A stretch of DNA of 64,000 nt from Limosilactobacillus caviae (GTDB lineage: Bacteria; Bacillota; Bacilli; Lactobacillales; Lactobacillaceae), in assembly GCF_014635905.1 (NCBI RefSeq), contig NZ_BMDS01000002.1, positions 124,001-188,000 on the forward strand. The letters run 5' to 3'. Under the pieces are notes generated by a model that was not told the DNA's origin, ran no database searches, and saw nothing but the letters and a program-made list of their open reading frames with translations. Shown here in pieces: positions 28,442 to 38,448 of this stretch (position 1 is its first letter; every line of letters starts with the position of its first letter). The position numbers and the translations under genes are program-made.

Positions 28442-29386
28442 TTGCAAGTTATTAAAATTCACCATCCCTTTGATAAAAAACTGATTCCAGCAGGGCCAAT
28501 TGTTCTTGCGATGGGCTTTTTTGATGGTGTTCATCGCGGTCACCAAGCAGTAATTGCCCGTGCTCGTGAAATTGCTCATGAGAAGGGATTACCCTTGGCA
28601 GTTTTGACATATGACCATGCTCCTGGAGTGGTTTATCGTCAATATAAGGGTGGCTTTAAGTATTTATCGACAGTAAATCGAAAATTAGAATTATTAGATG
28701 AATTAGGGGTTAACCTTGTTTATTTAATCAGTTTTACTTCATCTTTTGCCAGCTTGACACCTCAACAGTTTGTAGACCAGTATCTTGTTAGCTTTCATGC
28801 TCAAACAGTTGTCGCTGGCTTTGATCATACCTATGGGGAAGCAGAAGAAGCATCAATGGCCTTATTACCTAAATATGCTGCTGGGCGGTTTGAAGTAGTA
28901 ACAGTTCCTAAACTTACTGAGGATGGAACGCAAGAAAAAGTCGGTTCACGTGAAATTCGTCAACTGATTGATAACGGCAAAGTTGAAGCTGCTAATAGGG
29001 AACTAGGATATACTTACCAAACGACTGGTCTAGTAGTTCACGGTCTTGCTCGCGGACGGACCCTTGGTTTTCCCACTATTAATGTTGAGCATCCTCAAGA
29101 AGAGCGCCTTCCAGGAATTGGCGTTTATGCTGTAACTGTCAAAATTGGCGATAAATGGTATAAGGGGATGGCTAGCGTTGGTCATAACATTACTTTTGGC
29201 GATGGAAACCAGCTTACCGTAGAAATTTATCTCTTTGATTTTCAACAGATGGTATATGGTGAAGAGGTAGTTGTACGCTGGTATAAATATTTACGTGGCG
29301 AAAAGAAATTTGATGGTGCCGATGCGTTAGTAGCACAAATGAAACGTGATGAACATGATGCTCGTCGCCAATTAAGTAAAATATAA
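28442..29386 (+). CDS. ribF: Bifunctional riboflavin kinase / FAD synthetase
   Basis: Converts riboflavin to FMN and then FAD. 314 residues. The N-terminal nucleotidyltransferase domain has GFFDGVHRGHQ (about residues 24-34) and the C-terminal kinase domain has GLARGRTLGFPTINVE (about 199). The start is TTG 28442 after GAGGAGAG. It is coexpressed with truB. Confidence 0.96.
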   Translation: MQVIKIHHPFDKKLIPAGPIVLAMGFFDGVHRGHQAVIARAREIAHEKGLPLAVLTYDHAPGVVYRQYKGGFKYLSTVNRKLELLDELGVNLVYLISFTSSFASLTPQQFVDQYLVSFHAQTVVAGFDHTYGEAEEASMALLPKYAAGRFEVVTVPKLTEDGTQEKVGSREIRQLIDNGKVEAANRELGYTYQTTGLVVHGLARGRTLGFPTINVEHPQEERLPGIGVYAVTVKIGDKWYKGMASVGHNITFGDGNQLTVEIYLFDFQQMVYGEEVVVRWYKYLRGEKKFDGADALVAQMKRDEHDARRQLSKI

Positions 29387-29389
29387 AGG

Positions 29390-29448
29390 AAAAGAGGTTT
29401 GAATTTGTAGCCCATAAATATGTAGGCTAACTTTTCAAACCTCTTTTT
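29390..29448. terminator. Bidirectional terminator between ribF and the unknown minus-strand gene
   Basis: AAAAGAGGTTTGAA (29390-29403) pairs with TTCAAACCTCTTTT (29434-29447), with an inner TAGCC/GGCTA step. Confidence 0.93.
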
Positions 29449-29452
29449 GTAA

Positions 29453-29824
29453 TTAATGCCGACTGCTGTGATGATTGGTTGTCTGATTAATTTTATGAAT
29501 ATTTCGTTCAAACTTAAATCCGCCATCAGTAACTAATTTAAAGTGACGCATTTTACCATTGAAAGGTTTTCCATTTAGACGGGCGGTCGTCCAATTCCGC
29601 ATAGTATCTGTCATTGATTTAAGGTCTTTTAGCTGTCCGGGATTATTTTCCTTAATGGCAGCATCCTTTATATCTGACTGGAGACGATAAATAAGATTGT
29701 TATGATATTCTAGCAGTTCATTAGTTAATGGAGCGTTGCGGTATTTATTAAACAGTTTTTGAATTATTAACATTGCTTCTTTTGTATTCTGTGGCTGGAT
29801 ATAGCGCTGATCTTTATGTTTCAT
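29453..29824 (-). CDS. Unknown 123-residue protein divergent from hrcA
   Basis: I do not recognise a family. The product is hydrophilic and basic, mostly helical in appearance, with no signal peptide or membrane segment. It ends in a His/Ser-rich tail (TTNHHSSRH). Support for a real gene: AAGGAGAAT lies about 7 bases before the ATG at plus 29824, the frame is intact, and it has a terminator shared with ribF. Its start lies 34 bases from the hrcA -35 element, so the hrcA-dnaK promoter region separates the two divergent genes. Confidence 0.72.
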   Translation of the reverse strand: MKHKDQRYIQPQNTKEAMLIIQKLFNKYRNAPLTNELLEYHNNLIYRLQSDIKDAAIKENNPGQLKDLKSMTDTMRNWTTARLNGKPFNGKMRHFKLVTDGGFKFERNIHKINQTTNHHSSRH

Positions 29825-29857
29825 GGATATTCTCCTTAAAAAATTGTTTGACGTTTC

Positions 29858-29886
29858 TTGACTTTTAGGGTGGTAATTGGTATATT
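29858..29886 (+). promoter_or_regulatory. hrcA operon promoter
   Basis: TTGACT (29858-29863), 17 bases, TATATT (29881-29886): a strong vegetative promoter. Transcription would start just before the CIRCE element. Confidence 0.88.
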
Positions 29887-29897
29887 ATACAGTGTGT

Positions 29898-29924
29898 TTA
29901 GCACTTGACCCTAATGAGTGCTAA
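29898..29924 (+). promoter_or_regulatory. CIRCE operator (HrcA-binding inverted repeat)
   Basis: TTAGCACTT - 9 bases - GAGTGCTAA. It matches the CIRCE consensus TTAGCACTC-N9-GAGTGCTAA with one mismatch, the last base of the left arm. It lies just after the predicted start point, so HrcA should repress its own operon. Confidence 0.96.
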
Positions 29925-29942
29925 AAGGGGAAGTGATATTCA

Positions 29943-30995
29943 ATGCTAACACAACGTCAGAAAAAGATTCTGCAAGCGATTGTACGTCAATTTACCTCAA
30001 CTGGTCAACCAGTTGGATCAAAACATTTAGCAGAAAAGTTGCCTTTTAAGGTCAGTTCAGCGACTGTCCGTAATGAGATGGCAGTTTTAGAAGACAATGA
30101 TTTGATTTTAAAAGAGCACTCTTCATCAGGTCGGGTTCCATCAAAGCGTGGTTATCGATATTATGTAGATAATTTGCTTGATCCACAGGCAGTTACGGAT
30201 AATGATCTGGTCGTTATTCAAAACTCACTTGGAACCGGCTTCCAAAAGATTGACGAGATTATTTCGCACTCGGCAGATATCTTATCAAACTTAACTTCAT
30301 ATACTGCATTTACTTTAAAACCAGAACAAGAAAGCGTTCGGTTAAGCGGTTTTCGAGTAGTTTCACTTGGTAATCATAAAGTGATTGCTATTCTTGTAAC
30401 TGATAGTGGCGAAGTTGAGAACCAATCATTTACTTTACCACCAGATATCGATACTGATGCAATGCAAGCTGTTATCAGGATGATTAATGATCAGTTGGTT
30501 GGGCTTCCATTGTCTGAAGTAGTGAAACGACTAAAAGATGATATTCCGTTGCGGGTTTTGCATTATATGCATAGTCCTGATGGCTTTCTTGATATTTTTG
30601 ATAATGTTTTATCCCAAGCAGCACGTGAAAGATTCTTTGTCGGCGGACGGTTAAACTTGCTTGATTTTGCAAGTACGCATGATCCCCATGTTATTCAATC
30701 TTTGTACGGATTACTAGATAAAAATGATAATTTATCAAATATTCTTGATTCTACTCTTGCGTCAGATAATGGAGTTAATGTTAAAATCGGTCAAGAAATT
30801 TCTAAGAATAAGCTGTTAGATGATTATAGTTTAATTACAGCAAGCTACAACGTTGAACAGTATGGCCGTGGGATTATTGCAGTCCTTGGGCCAACACGAA
30901 TGCCTTATTCCAGAACAATCGGAATTGTAAATGCTTTTCGACAGGAATTAGCCAAGCGGTTGTTAGATTTCTACCGTCACTATTATGATTCATAG
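29943..30995 (+). CDS. hrcA: Heat-inducible transcription repressor HrcA
   Basis: Binds CIRCE and represses class I heat-shock genes; GroEL helps it fold. 350 residues. It has an N-terminal winged helix (LTQRQKKILQAIV, GSKHLAEKL, SSATVRNEMAVLE) and a GAF-like central domain. The conserved GRVPSKRGYRYYVD follows the helix-turn-helix. ATG 29943 follows AAGGGGAAG. It is the first gene of hrcA-grpE-dnaK-dnaJ. Confidence 0.97.
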   Translation: MLTQRQKKILQAIVRQFTSTGQPVGSKHLAEKLPFKVSSATVRNEMAVLEDNDLILKEHSSSGRVPSKRGYRYYVDNLLDPQAVTDNDLVVIQNSLGTGFQKIDEIISHSADILSNLTSYTAFTLKPEQESVRLSGFRVVSLGNHKVIAILVTDSGEVENQSFTLPPDIDTDAMQAVIRMINDQLVGLPLSEVVKRLKDDIPLRVLHYMHSPDGFLDIFDNVLSQAARERFFVGGRLNLLDFASTHDPHVIQSLYGLLDKNDNLSNILDSTLASDNGVNVKIGQEISKNKLLDDYSLITASYNVEQYGRGIIAVLGPTRMPYSRTIGIVNAFRQELAKRLLDFYRHYYDS

Positions 30996-31007
30996 GAGGC
31001 GAGTTAA

Positions 31008-31580
31008 TTGGCCAAAGAAAAACAAGAAGATCAACAAAAACAAACGGTCGCTGAAAATGAAAAGGCACCAAAGAAAGAAACAAAAAAAGATGATTCTAAT
31101 GAAAAATTAGATCAAACTTCAAAACTAAAAGAAGAAATTGCTAGCTTGAAGAAACAGCTTGCTGATAAAGATGACAAGTATTTGCGAGCAGAAGCAGAAA
31201 TTCAAAATATGACAAACCGTTTTAATAAAGAACGGGCCCAAATCCTTAAATATGATGGTCAGGACTTAGCAAAGTCAATTTTACCTGTTCTTGACAATCT
31301 TAAGCGGGCATTAGCAATTGAAGTTGTTGATGATAACGGTAAACAACTAAAAAAGGGTATTCAAATGGTTCATGATCATCTAGTAAAAGCACTAAATGAT
31401 CACGGTATTACTGAAATTAAAGCTGATGGCGAAACATTTGACCCGACACTTCACCAGGCAGTCCAAACTGTTCCGGTTGAAGAAGGTCAAAGTCCTGAAA
31501 CAGTTGTTAATGTTCTTCAAGCTGGATATCAACTAAAGGATCGGGTACTACGCCCTGCAATGGTAGTTGTAGCTCAATAA
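31008..31580 (+). CDS. grpE: Nucleotide exchange factor GrpE
   Basis: Releases ADP from DnaK. 190 residues. A charged, probably disordered or coiled N terminus of about 60 residues rich in Lys, Glu and Gln precedes the dimeric helix (KYLRAEAEIQNMTNRF) and the C-terminal beta domain (ADGETFDPTLHQAV). The start is TTG 31008 after AGGAGGCG. It lies 12 bases after hrcA. Confidence 0.97.
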   Translation: MAKEKQEDQQKQTVAENEKAPKKETKKDDSNEKLDQTSKLKEEIASLKKQLADKDDKYLRAEAEIQNMTNRFNKERAQILKYDGQDLAKSILPVLDNLKRALAIEVVDDNGKQLKKGIQMVHDHLVKALNDHGITEIKADGETFDPTLHQAVQTVPVEEGQSPETVVNVLQAGYQLKDRVLRPAMVVVAQ

Positions 31581-31604
31581 ATTAGTGAGAGAAGGAATTA
31601 AATT

Positions 31605-33473
31605 ATGGCAAGTAATAAGATTATTGGTATTGATTTAGGTACTACTAACTCTGCGGTTGCTGTTATGGAAGGTAATGAACCTAAGATTATCACCAACCCA
31701 GAAGGAAGTCGGACGACACCATCTGTTGTTTCATTTAAAAACGGTGAAACCCAAGTTGGGGAAGTAGCAAAGCGGCAAGCAATTACTAACCCTAACACGA
31801 TCTCATCCATCAAGAGTCACATGGGTGAAGCAGGTTATACTGTTGAAGTTGATGGAAAGAAGTACACACCACAAGAAATTTCAGCAATGATCTTGCAATA
31901 CATTAAGAAGTATGCTGAAGATTACATTGGTGATACGGTTACACAAGCAGTTATTACTGTTCCTGCATACTTTAACGACGCACAACGGCAAGCCACTAAA
32001 GATGCTGGTAAGATTGCTGGCTTAGATGTTAAGCGGATTATCAACGAACCAACTGCTTCATCATTAGCTTATGGTCTTGATAAGAAGGACAAAGATGAAA
32101 AGATTCTTGTTTACGACCTTGGTGGTGGAACATTTGATGTTTCTATCCTTGAATTAGGTGATGGTGTCTTCCAAGTACTTTCCACTAATGGTGATACTCA
32201 TTTAGGTGGGGATGACTTCGACCAAAAGATTATGGACTGGTTAATTGCTGGTTTCAAAGAAGAACACGGTGTTGACCTATCTCAAGATAAGATGGCTCTT
32301 CAACGATTAAAGGATGCTGCTGAAAAGGCTAAGAAAGACTTGTCAGGTGTTCAGGAAGCTCAAATTAGCTTACCATTTATCTCTGCTGGTGAAAATGGCC
32401 CATTACACTTGGAGAAGACCTTAAGCCGGGCACAATTTAACCAATTAACTAATGACTTAGTTGAACGAACAAAACAACCAGTACTAAATGCTTTGAAGGA
32501 TGCAGACCTTACTTTTGATGACATTGATGAAGTTATCTTAAATGGTGGTTCTACTCGTATTCCTGCTGTTCAAGAAATGGTTAAGGAATTAACGGGCAAG
32601 GAACCTAACCACTCAATTAACCCTGATGAAGCCGTTGCCCTAGGTGCTGCCATTCAAGGTGGTGTCCTTACTGGTGACGTTAAGGATGTTGTTTTACTTG
32701 ATGTTACGCCACTTTCACTTGGTATTGAAACTATGGGTGGTGTATTCACTAAATTAATTGATCGTAATACAACTATTCCTACTTCAAAGAGCCAAATCTT
32801 CTCAACTGCCGCTGATAACCAACCAGCTGTTGATATTCATGTTCTTCAAGGTGAACGTCCAATGGCAGCAGATAATAAGACGTTGGGTAACTTCCAATTA
32901 ACAGACATTCCTGCTGCTCCTCGTGGTGTTCCTCAAATTAAGGTTACATTTGATATCGATAAAAACGGTATTGTAAATGTTTCAGCCGAAGACCAAGGAA
33001 CTCATAAGAAGCAAAACATTACTATTAAGTCTAACTCCGGCTTAAGTGATGAAGAAATTGAGCGAATGAAGAAAGATGCCGAGGAACATGCTGAAGCTGA
33101 TAAGAAGAAGAAAGAAGAAGTCGACTTAAAGAACGAAGTAGATCAAGAACTCTTCCAAGTTGATAAGACTTTGAAAGAAGTTAAGGGCAAGGTTCCTGAA
33201 GATGACATTAAAAAGGCTGAAAGTGCTCGTGATGAATTAAAGAAGGCTAAAGAAAGCGGTAACCTTGATGAGATGAAGGCGAAGAAAGATGCCTTAAATA
33301 AGGTTATTCAAGATCTTAGTGTAAAGCTTTATCAACAAGCTCAAGGTGCCCAAGGTGGTGCTACTAATGGTCAGCCTGGTGGTAATAACCAACAAAATGG
33401 TAACAACAATGGTAATGATGATAATACTGTTGATGGTGATTTTAAGGACGTTACACCAGACGACAAGAAATAG
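31605..33473 (+). CDS. dnaK: Chaperone DnaK (Hsp70)
   Basis: ATP-dependent folding chaperone. 622 residues. The ATPase domain has [29 protein letters not shown] and [12 protein letters not shown]. The substrate domain starts near residue 365 ([16 protein letters not shown]). A helical lid and a Gly/Asn/Gln-rich tail end the protein. It lacks the ATPase-domain insertion of proteobacterial DnaK, as usual in Gram-positives. ATG 31605 follows AGAAGGAA. Confidence 0.98.
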   Translation: MASNKIIGIDLGTTNSAVAVMEGNEPKIITNPEGSRTTPSVVSFKNGETQVGEVAKRQAITNPNTISSIKSHMGEAGYTVEVDGKKYTPQEISAMILQYIKKYAEDYIGDTVTQAVITVPAYFNDAQRQATKDAGKIAGLDVKRIINEPTASSLAYGLDKKDKDEKILVYDLGGGTFDVSILELGDGVFQVLSTNGDTHLGGDDFDQKIMDWLIAGFKEEHGVDLSQDKMALQRLKDAAEKAKKDLSGVQEAQISLPFISAGENGPLHLEKTLSRAQFNQLTNDLVERTKQPVLNALKDADLTFDDIDEVILNGGSTRIPAVQEMVKELTGKEPNHSINPDEAVALGAAIQGGVLTGDVKDVVLLDVTPLSLGIETMGGVFTKLIDRNTTIPTSKSQIFSTAADNQPAVDIHVLQGERPMAADNKTLGNFQLTDIPAAPRGVPQIKVTFDIDKNGIVNVSAEDQGTHKKQNITIKSNSGLSDEEIERMKKDAEEHAEADKKKKEEVDLKNEVDQELFQVDKTLKEVKGKVPEDDIKKAESARDELKKAKESGNLDEMKAKKDALNKVIQDLSVKLYQQAQGAQGGATNGQPGGNNQQNGNNNGNDDNTVDGDFKDVTPDDKK

Positions 33474-33504
33474 CCTGCGGTAAACAGTCTTAAAATGTTA
33501 GTGT

Positions 33505-33540
33505 AAAAGCCAAAGGCCAGAAAAAAGGACTTTGGCTTTT
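33505..33540 (+). terminator. Terminator between dnaK and dnaJ
   Basis: Perfect 11-bp stem AAAAGCCAAAG (33505-33515) / CTTTGGCTTTT (33530-33540). The T run is short, so partial read-through into dnaJ is likely; no strong dnaJ promoter is seen (a TATAAC lies at 33562). Confidence 0.8.
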
Positions 33541-33598
33541 ACTTTCGTTTGCTGGCTGTGGTATAACTAAACAAGCAATAAAATAATGAGGTATTTAT

Positions 33599-34747
33599 AT
33601 GGCAGAACAAGATTATTATGACATTTTAGGTGTCTCTAAGGATGCATCCGAAAAAGACATCAAGCGTGCATATCGCCGGCTTGCGGCAAAATACCACCCA
33701 GATGTTAACCACGAGCCTGGTGCAGAAGAAAAATTCAAAAAGATTAACGAGGCCTATGAGACACTGAGCGATAGTCAAAAGCGTGCTCAATACGACCAGT
33801 TTGGATCGGCTGGCCCTCAAGGCGGTGGTCAAGGCTTCGGCGGCTTTGGCGGTGGTCAAGCATATTCTAACTTTGGTGGCGGCTTTGATGATATCTTTAG
33901 CCAATTCTTCGGTGGCGGTGGCCGTTCTCGTCGTGACCCGACTGCCCCACGTCAGGGACGCGATTTACAATATGCAATGACACTTGATTTTATGGATGCG
34001 GTTTTTGGTAAAACTACAACTATTAAGTATGATCGTGATGCAGAATGTAAAACTTGTCATGGTACTGGTGCTAAGCCAGGCAAATCGCCGGTAACTTGTC
34101 CTCGTTGTCACGGTGCTGGAGTAATTACCAGTGTTCGGCAAACGCCACTTGGTAATATGCAAACTCAAACAACTTGTCCAGAGTGTAACGGATCTGGAAA
34201 GATTATCAAACCAGGAGATCGTTGTGATACTTGTCATGGTGCTGGCCATGTTCATGAACGGCATGAACTCGAAGTAAAAGTTCCTGCTGGAGTTGATGAT
34301 GGGCAACAAATGCGTCTTCAACACCAGGGTGATGCGGGTGAAAATGGCGGTCCTGCTGGAGACTTATACATTGTTTTCCGAGTAACACCAAGTCGAGAAT
34401 TCCGTCGTGATGGTTCCACAATTTATGTTGATCGTGATATTTCGTTTGCCCAGGCTGCGTTGGGGGACGAGGTAAAAGTTAAAACTGTTCACGGAGATGT
34501 AGACCTTAAGATTCCGGCTGGTACACAGTCAGAAACTAATTTCCGATTACGTGGCAAAGGGGTTCCTCATCTTAACGGTAATGGCAATGGTGATGAACAT
34601 GTTACCGTCCATGTTAAAACCCCTAAGAGCCTTAACAAGCGCCAACGTGAAGCCATGTTAGCTTTTGCAGCTGCCAGTGGTGAAAATGTTAAGGGTGTTA
34701 AGAAGACGGTTCTTGATAAACTACGTGATGCATTTGAGGATAAATAA
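33599..34747 (+). CDS. dnaJ: Chaperone DnaJ (Hsp40, type I)
   Basis: Stimulates DnaK ATPase and delivers substrates. 382 residues. J domain with the HPD tripeptide (KYHPDVNH), then a Gly/Phe-rich stretch (about 70-115). Four zinc repeats follow: [24 protein letters not shown] and CDTCHGAG. The C-terminal substrate domain completes it. ATG 33599; the ribosome-binding site is weak (AATGAGG, 33584-33590). Confidence 0.98.
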   Translation: MAEQDYYDILGVSKDASEKDIKRAYRRLAAKYHPDVNHEPGAEEKFKKINEAYETLSDSQKRAQYDQFGSAGPQGGGQGFGGFGGGQAYSNFGGGFDDIFSQFFGGGGRSRRDPTAPRQGRDLQYAMTLDFMDAVFGKTTTIKYDRDAECKTCHGTGAKPGKSPVTCPRCHGAGVITSVRQTPLGNMQTQTTCPECNGSGKIIKPGDRCDTCHGAGHVHERHELEVKVPAGVDDGQQMRLQHQGDAGENGGPAGDLYIVFRVTPSREFRRDGSTIYVDRDISFAQAALGDEVKVKTVHGDVDLKIPAGTQSETNFRLRGKGVPHLNGNGNGDEHVTVHVKTPKSLNKRQREAMLAFAAASGENVKGVKKTVLDKLRDAFEDK

Positions 34748-34757
34748 ATACTTTTAT

Positions 34758-34797
34758 GAAGCAGGGAAGGATTAATTTTTTCTCTGCTTCTTGTATT
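34758..34797 (+). terminator. Terminator after dnaJ
   Basis: GAAGCAGGGA (34758-34767) pairs with TCTCTGCTTC (34781-34790) with one G-U pair. The following T run is interrupted. Confidence 0.7.
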
Positions 34798-34824
34798 TCC
34801 TACTTATGTTATCTAATAGAAGTT

Positions 34825-34854
34825 TTTCCATTGTAAACGGGGATTTGGTATACT
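34825..34854 (+). promoter_or_regulatory. Candidate lepA promoter
   Basis: TATACT (34849-34854) is a good -10; TTTCCA (34825-34830) at 18 bases is a weak -35. Confidence 0.45.
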
Positions 34855-34890
34855 AGATAAAGAATATTCGTTGAAAGTGAGTCTTTTTAA

Positions 34891-36726
34891 ATGAACCTAG
34901 AAGAAATGAAAGAACGTCAAAAACACATTCGAAATTTCTCGATTGTTGCCCATATCGATCATGGAAAATCAACGCTTGCTGATCGAATTTTGGAAATGAC
35001 TGATTCAATTAGCAAACGTGAGATGAAAAACCAGATTCTTGATGATATGCCATTAGAACGGGAACGAGGAATCACAATCAAATTAAATGCGGTGGCATTA
35101 ACGTACCATGCTAAAGATGGTGAGGACTATATTTTCCATTTAATCGATACGCCAGGACATGTAGACTTCTCTTATGAGGTGTCACGCTCGCTTGCTGCCT
35201 GTGAAGGAGCGGTCTTAGTAGTTGATGCTACCCAGGGAGTGGAGGCACAAACACTCGCAAATGTTTATTTAGCTCTTGATAATGACCTCGAAATCCTGCC
35301 AGTTATCAACAAAATTGATTTACCGTCTGCGGATCCTGAGGGGACTAAAAAACAAATTGAAGATGAGATTGGTCTCGATACAGATGAGGCAGTTGATATT
35401 AGTGCAAAAACTGGAATGGGCGTTGATGAAGTCCTTGAGAAAATTGTAAAGGATGTTCCAGCTCCAACTGGTGACTTAACTGCACCACTAAAAGCCCTTA
35501 TTTTTGACTCTAAATATGATGATTATCGCGGGGTAGTACTTAGTGTCCGGGTAGTAGAAGGAACGGTTAAGAAAGGCGATCGGATTAAATTAATGAACGG
35601 GGGCACTGAATATGAAGTTGCTGAAGTTGGTATTAATTCGCCTAAACCACTGGCTCGTGATGTCTTAATGGCTGGAGATGTTGGTTATATTACTGCCGCA
35701 ATAAAGGATATTAAGGATACCCGAGTTGGTGACACCGTTACTAGTGCAGATAATCCGACTGAAAAACCTTTAGAAGGTTATCGTCAAATGACACCAATGG
35801 TATATGCAGGTCTTTACCCAACAGATAATGCTAAATTTAATGATTTGCGTGATGCGTTAGAAAAACTTCAGCTTAATGATGCGGCGTTAACATTTGAACC
35901 AGAATCATCACAGGCACTTGGTTTTGGTTTCCGTTGTGGTTTCTTGGGATTGCTTCACATGGATGTCATTCAAGAACGATTGGAACGGGAATTTAATCTT
36001 GATTTAATTACTACCGCGCCATCTGTTACCTACCATGTTGAATTAGCGGATGGAACGACCAAGGAAGTTGAAAATCCAGCTGAGATGCCTGATGCTTCTT
36101 CAATTAAGGCAATAAAGGAACCGTATGTCCGTGCATCAATCATGGTACCAAATGATTATGTTGGGCCAGTGATGGAATTATGCCAACGCAAACGCGGGGA
36201 CTTTGATACAATGGAATACCTAAGCGATACGCGGGTAAACGTTATTTATCATATTCCTTTATCAGAAATTATTTTTGACTTTTTTGATAAACTAAAGAGT
36301 TCTACTCGTGGATATGCTTCTTTGGACTATGAAATTGATGGTTATCGACCAAGTAGCCTAGTTAAGATCGACATTTTGCTTAATGGAGATAAGGTTGATG
36401 CATTAAGCTTCATTGCCCACCGTGATTTTGCGGCTGAACGTGGTCGTGAAATTACAGCTAAATTAAAGAAGATTATCCCACGGCAAAACTTTGAAATACC
36501 AATTCAAGCTGCAATTGGTTCTAAGATTATTGCGCGGACTAATATTAAAGCTTATCGAAAAGATGTTACTGCACGAATCCATACTGGTGATCCAGACCGG
36601 CGTGCTAAATTATTAGACAAACAAAAGCGAGGAAAGAAACGAATGAAGGCTGTTGGAAAAGTTGATATTCCTCAAGCCGCCTTTATGGCCGTTTTGAAGA
36701 CCGATGAGCAATTGGACGAGAAGTAA
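34891..36726 (+). CDS. lepA: Elongation factor 4 (LepA)
   Basis: Ribosome-associated translational GTPase acting in back-translocation and initiation. 611 residues. The G domain has [26 protein letters not shown] and NKIDLPSA. The LepA-specific C-terminal domain ends with [23 protein letters not shown] 34891; the ribosome-binding site is weak (GAAAGTGAG). It is a single-gene unit. Confidence 0.97.
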   Translation: MNLEEMKERQKHIRNFSIVAHIDHGKSTLADRILEMTDSISKREMKNQILDDMPLERERGITIKLNAVALTYHAKDGEDYIFHLIDTPGHVDFSYEVSRSLAACEGAVLVVDATQGVEAQTLANVYLALDNDLEILPVINKIDLPSADPEGTKKQIEDEIGLDTDEAVDISAKTGMGVDEVLEKIVKDVPAPTGDLTAPLKALIFDSKYDDYRGVVLSVRVVEGTVKKGDRIKLMNGGTEYEVAEVGINSPKPLARDVLMAGDVGYITAAIKDIKDTRVGDTVTSADNPTEKPLEGYRQMTPMVYAGLYPTDNAKFNDLRDALEKLQLNDAALTFEPESSQALGFGFRCGFLGLLHMDVIQERLEREFNLDLITTAPSVTYHVELADGTTKEVENPAEMPDASSIKAIKEPYVRASIMVPNDYVGPVMELCQRKRGDFDTMEYLSDTRVNVIYHIPLSEIIFDFFDKLKSSTRGYASLDYEIDGYRPSSLVKIDILLNGDKVDALSFIAHRDFAAERGREITAKLKKIIPRQNFEIPIQAAIGSKIIARTNIKAYRKDVTARIHTGDPDRRAKLLDKQKRGKKRMKAVGKVDIPQAAFMAVLKTDEQLDEK

Positions 36727-36764
36727 GCGTTGATGTAATAGGATTTAACATCTTTAAAAATCAC

Positions 36765-36852
36765 AAAGTAGACCAATCTTTTAACATTTTTCCTTAATTT
36801 CCCCTTATGTGGGATTTTAAGGGGAAGCCAGAAGATTAGTCTACTTTTTCTT
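36765..36852 (+). terminator. Long nested terminator after lepA
   Basis: The outer stem pairs 36765-36780 (AAAGTAGACCAATCTT) with 36832-36847 (AAGATTAGTCTACTTT), with one mismatch. A nested CCCCTTA/TAAGGGG stem lies at its tip, and a TTTTTCTTT run follows. Confidence 0.88.
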
Positions 36853-36959
36853 TAAGCTAAATAATGGGAGACCTTTCTTATTTATTTTTATGCAACCCTA
36901 AATCAAATGGCGTATTATAGATAATGTAATCGCTATTATGTAATTGGGAGGAATGCATT

Positions 36960-38375
36960 ATGCAAAACAAAGATGCTTGTACATCAATTATGGTAGGTAA
37001 AAGGGCATCGCTTGATGGGACGGCATTTATCGCAAGAAATGAAGATCGTGTTAAAGCAATTGAACCCAAGCGTTTCTTAGTTAAACCAGCTGTAAAAGAC
37101 CGTCATGAAACCTATGTCTCGCCATATAATAAGGTAACTGTGACATTGCCAGAAAGCGGAATGCGTTATACTTCAACTCCAAGTTTAGACCAAACTACTG
37201 GTCCTAATGAAGAAGATGGGATTAATGAGGCAAATGTAGCCGCTTCATTTACTGAGAGTGTCTATGCAAATGATCGGGTCTTGGCTTATGACCCCTATGT
37301 AAGGAATGGACTAGCAGAGGATTCTTTATGTACTTTGGTATTGCCATATATTCATTCTGCTCGTGAGGGTGTTGAATATACTGGAAAACTAATTGCAAAA
37401 TTTGGTTCCGCCGAAGGAAATGGGATGCAGTTTGCGGACGCTGATAATATCTGGTATATGGAAGTAGTAACGGGTCACCAGTGGGTTGCTGTTCGAATTC
37501 CGGATGACTGCTATGCGGTAACACCTAACCAGGTTGCGATTGAAGATATTAATTTTGCCGATCCTGATAATTATATGTGGGCGGATGGCATTCAAAAATT
37601 TGTTGAAGAACACCAACTAAATCCGGATCATGATCGGTGGAATTTCCGTCATATTTTTGGTACAAGTACGCAAAAAGACCGGCACTATAATACGCCACGA
37701 ACCTGGTTTGCGCAACGATACCTTAGTCCTAAGGCTTCACAAGGTCAAATGCCTGAAGATTCTGAAATGCCCTTTATTCGTAAAGCTGAATTTAAGATTG
37801 CCAACGAAGATATTCAGTATGTTTTAAAGTCTCATTTTAACGAAACGCCCTATGATCCGATGGGAGATGCTCCTGAACGAAAGACGTACCGAGCAATCTC
37901 ATTATCGCGGACAGCCCAATCTCACATTTTACAAGTACGTGATCTGAATAAGTATAAGACAAGCATTCATTGGATTGAATTAGGTGTTCCGGCATTTAAT
38001 CCATATGTTCCATTTTTTGCTAATGCTGATGATACAGATGAATCTTATCGGAATGTTCCTGAAAAGATGGATTTGAAATCTGCATTTTGGTTAAATGAAG
38101 CGCTAGCAGAAGTTGTTGAAAGCCATTATCAAGAATTTATCGAAAAAGATGAAGATTATCAAAAAGAATTAAATGAATGGGCACGCCGAAAGATTGCGCA
38201 AGTTGATAAAGAAACGCTGAATCTTGAAGGACAAGCGCTAACTGACTACTTAACAGAACAAAATCATGAAGTGGCAGCTCATTATAATAAACGAACAACA
38301 GAACTATTTTATGAATTGCTAACAGAGGGCTGCGAGCTTTCTCGAATGTCGTTTAAAATGGATCCTAACCTTTAA
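36960..38375 (+). CDS. pepD: Dipeptidase, C69 family (PepD-like)
   Basis: Cytoplasmic Ntn-type peptidase of broad dipeptide specificity, used by lactobacilli in peptide nutrition. 471 residues. The catalytic Cys is C7 within KDACTSIMVGKRASLDG. In family C69 the Cys is usually near the N terminus and may be exposed by processing. WNFRHIFGTSTQKDRHYN and YVPFFAN are further C69 patterns. ATG 36960 follows GGGAGGAATG. Flanked by terminators and a downstream promoter, it is probably monocistronic. Confidence 0.9.
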   Translation: MQNKDACTSIMVGKRASLDGTAFIARNEDRVKAIEPKRFLVKPAVKDRHETYVSPYNKVTVTLPESGMRYTSTPSLDQTTGPNEEDGINEANVAASFTESVYANDRVLAYDPYVRNGLAEDSLCTLVLPYIHSAREGVEYTGKLIAKFGSAEGNGMQFADADNIWYMEVVTGHQWVAVRIPDDCYAVTPNQVAIEDINFADPDNYMWADGIQKFVEEHQLNPDHDRWNFRHIFGTSTQKDRHYNTPRTWFAQRYLSPKASQGQMPEDSEMPFIRKAEFKIANEDIQYVLKSHFNETPYDPMGDAPERKTYRAISLSRTAQSHILQVRDLNKYKTSIHWIELGVPAFNPYVPFFANADDTDESYRNVPEKMDLKSAFWLNEALAEVVESHYQEFIEKDEDYQKELNEWARRKIAQVDKETLNLEGQALTDYLTEQNHEVAAHYNKRTTELFYELLTEGCELSRMSFKMDPNL

Positions 38376-38389
38376 GCGTTACTCGCTCA

Positions 38390-38417
38390 TTGACATTTCT
38401 CTCGCTAACATTAAAAT
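38390..38417 (+). promoter_or_regulatory. Promoter of the type-2 dehydrogenase gene
   Basis: Consensus TTGACA (38390-38395), 16 bases, TAAAAT (38412-38417). Confidence 0.72.
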
Positions 38418-38448
38418 ATAATTAATATAGAATGAGAGAAGGATAAAG

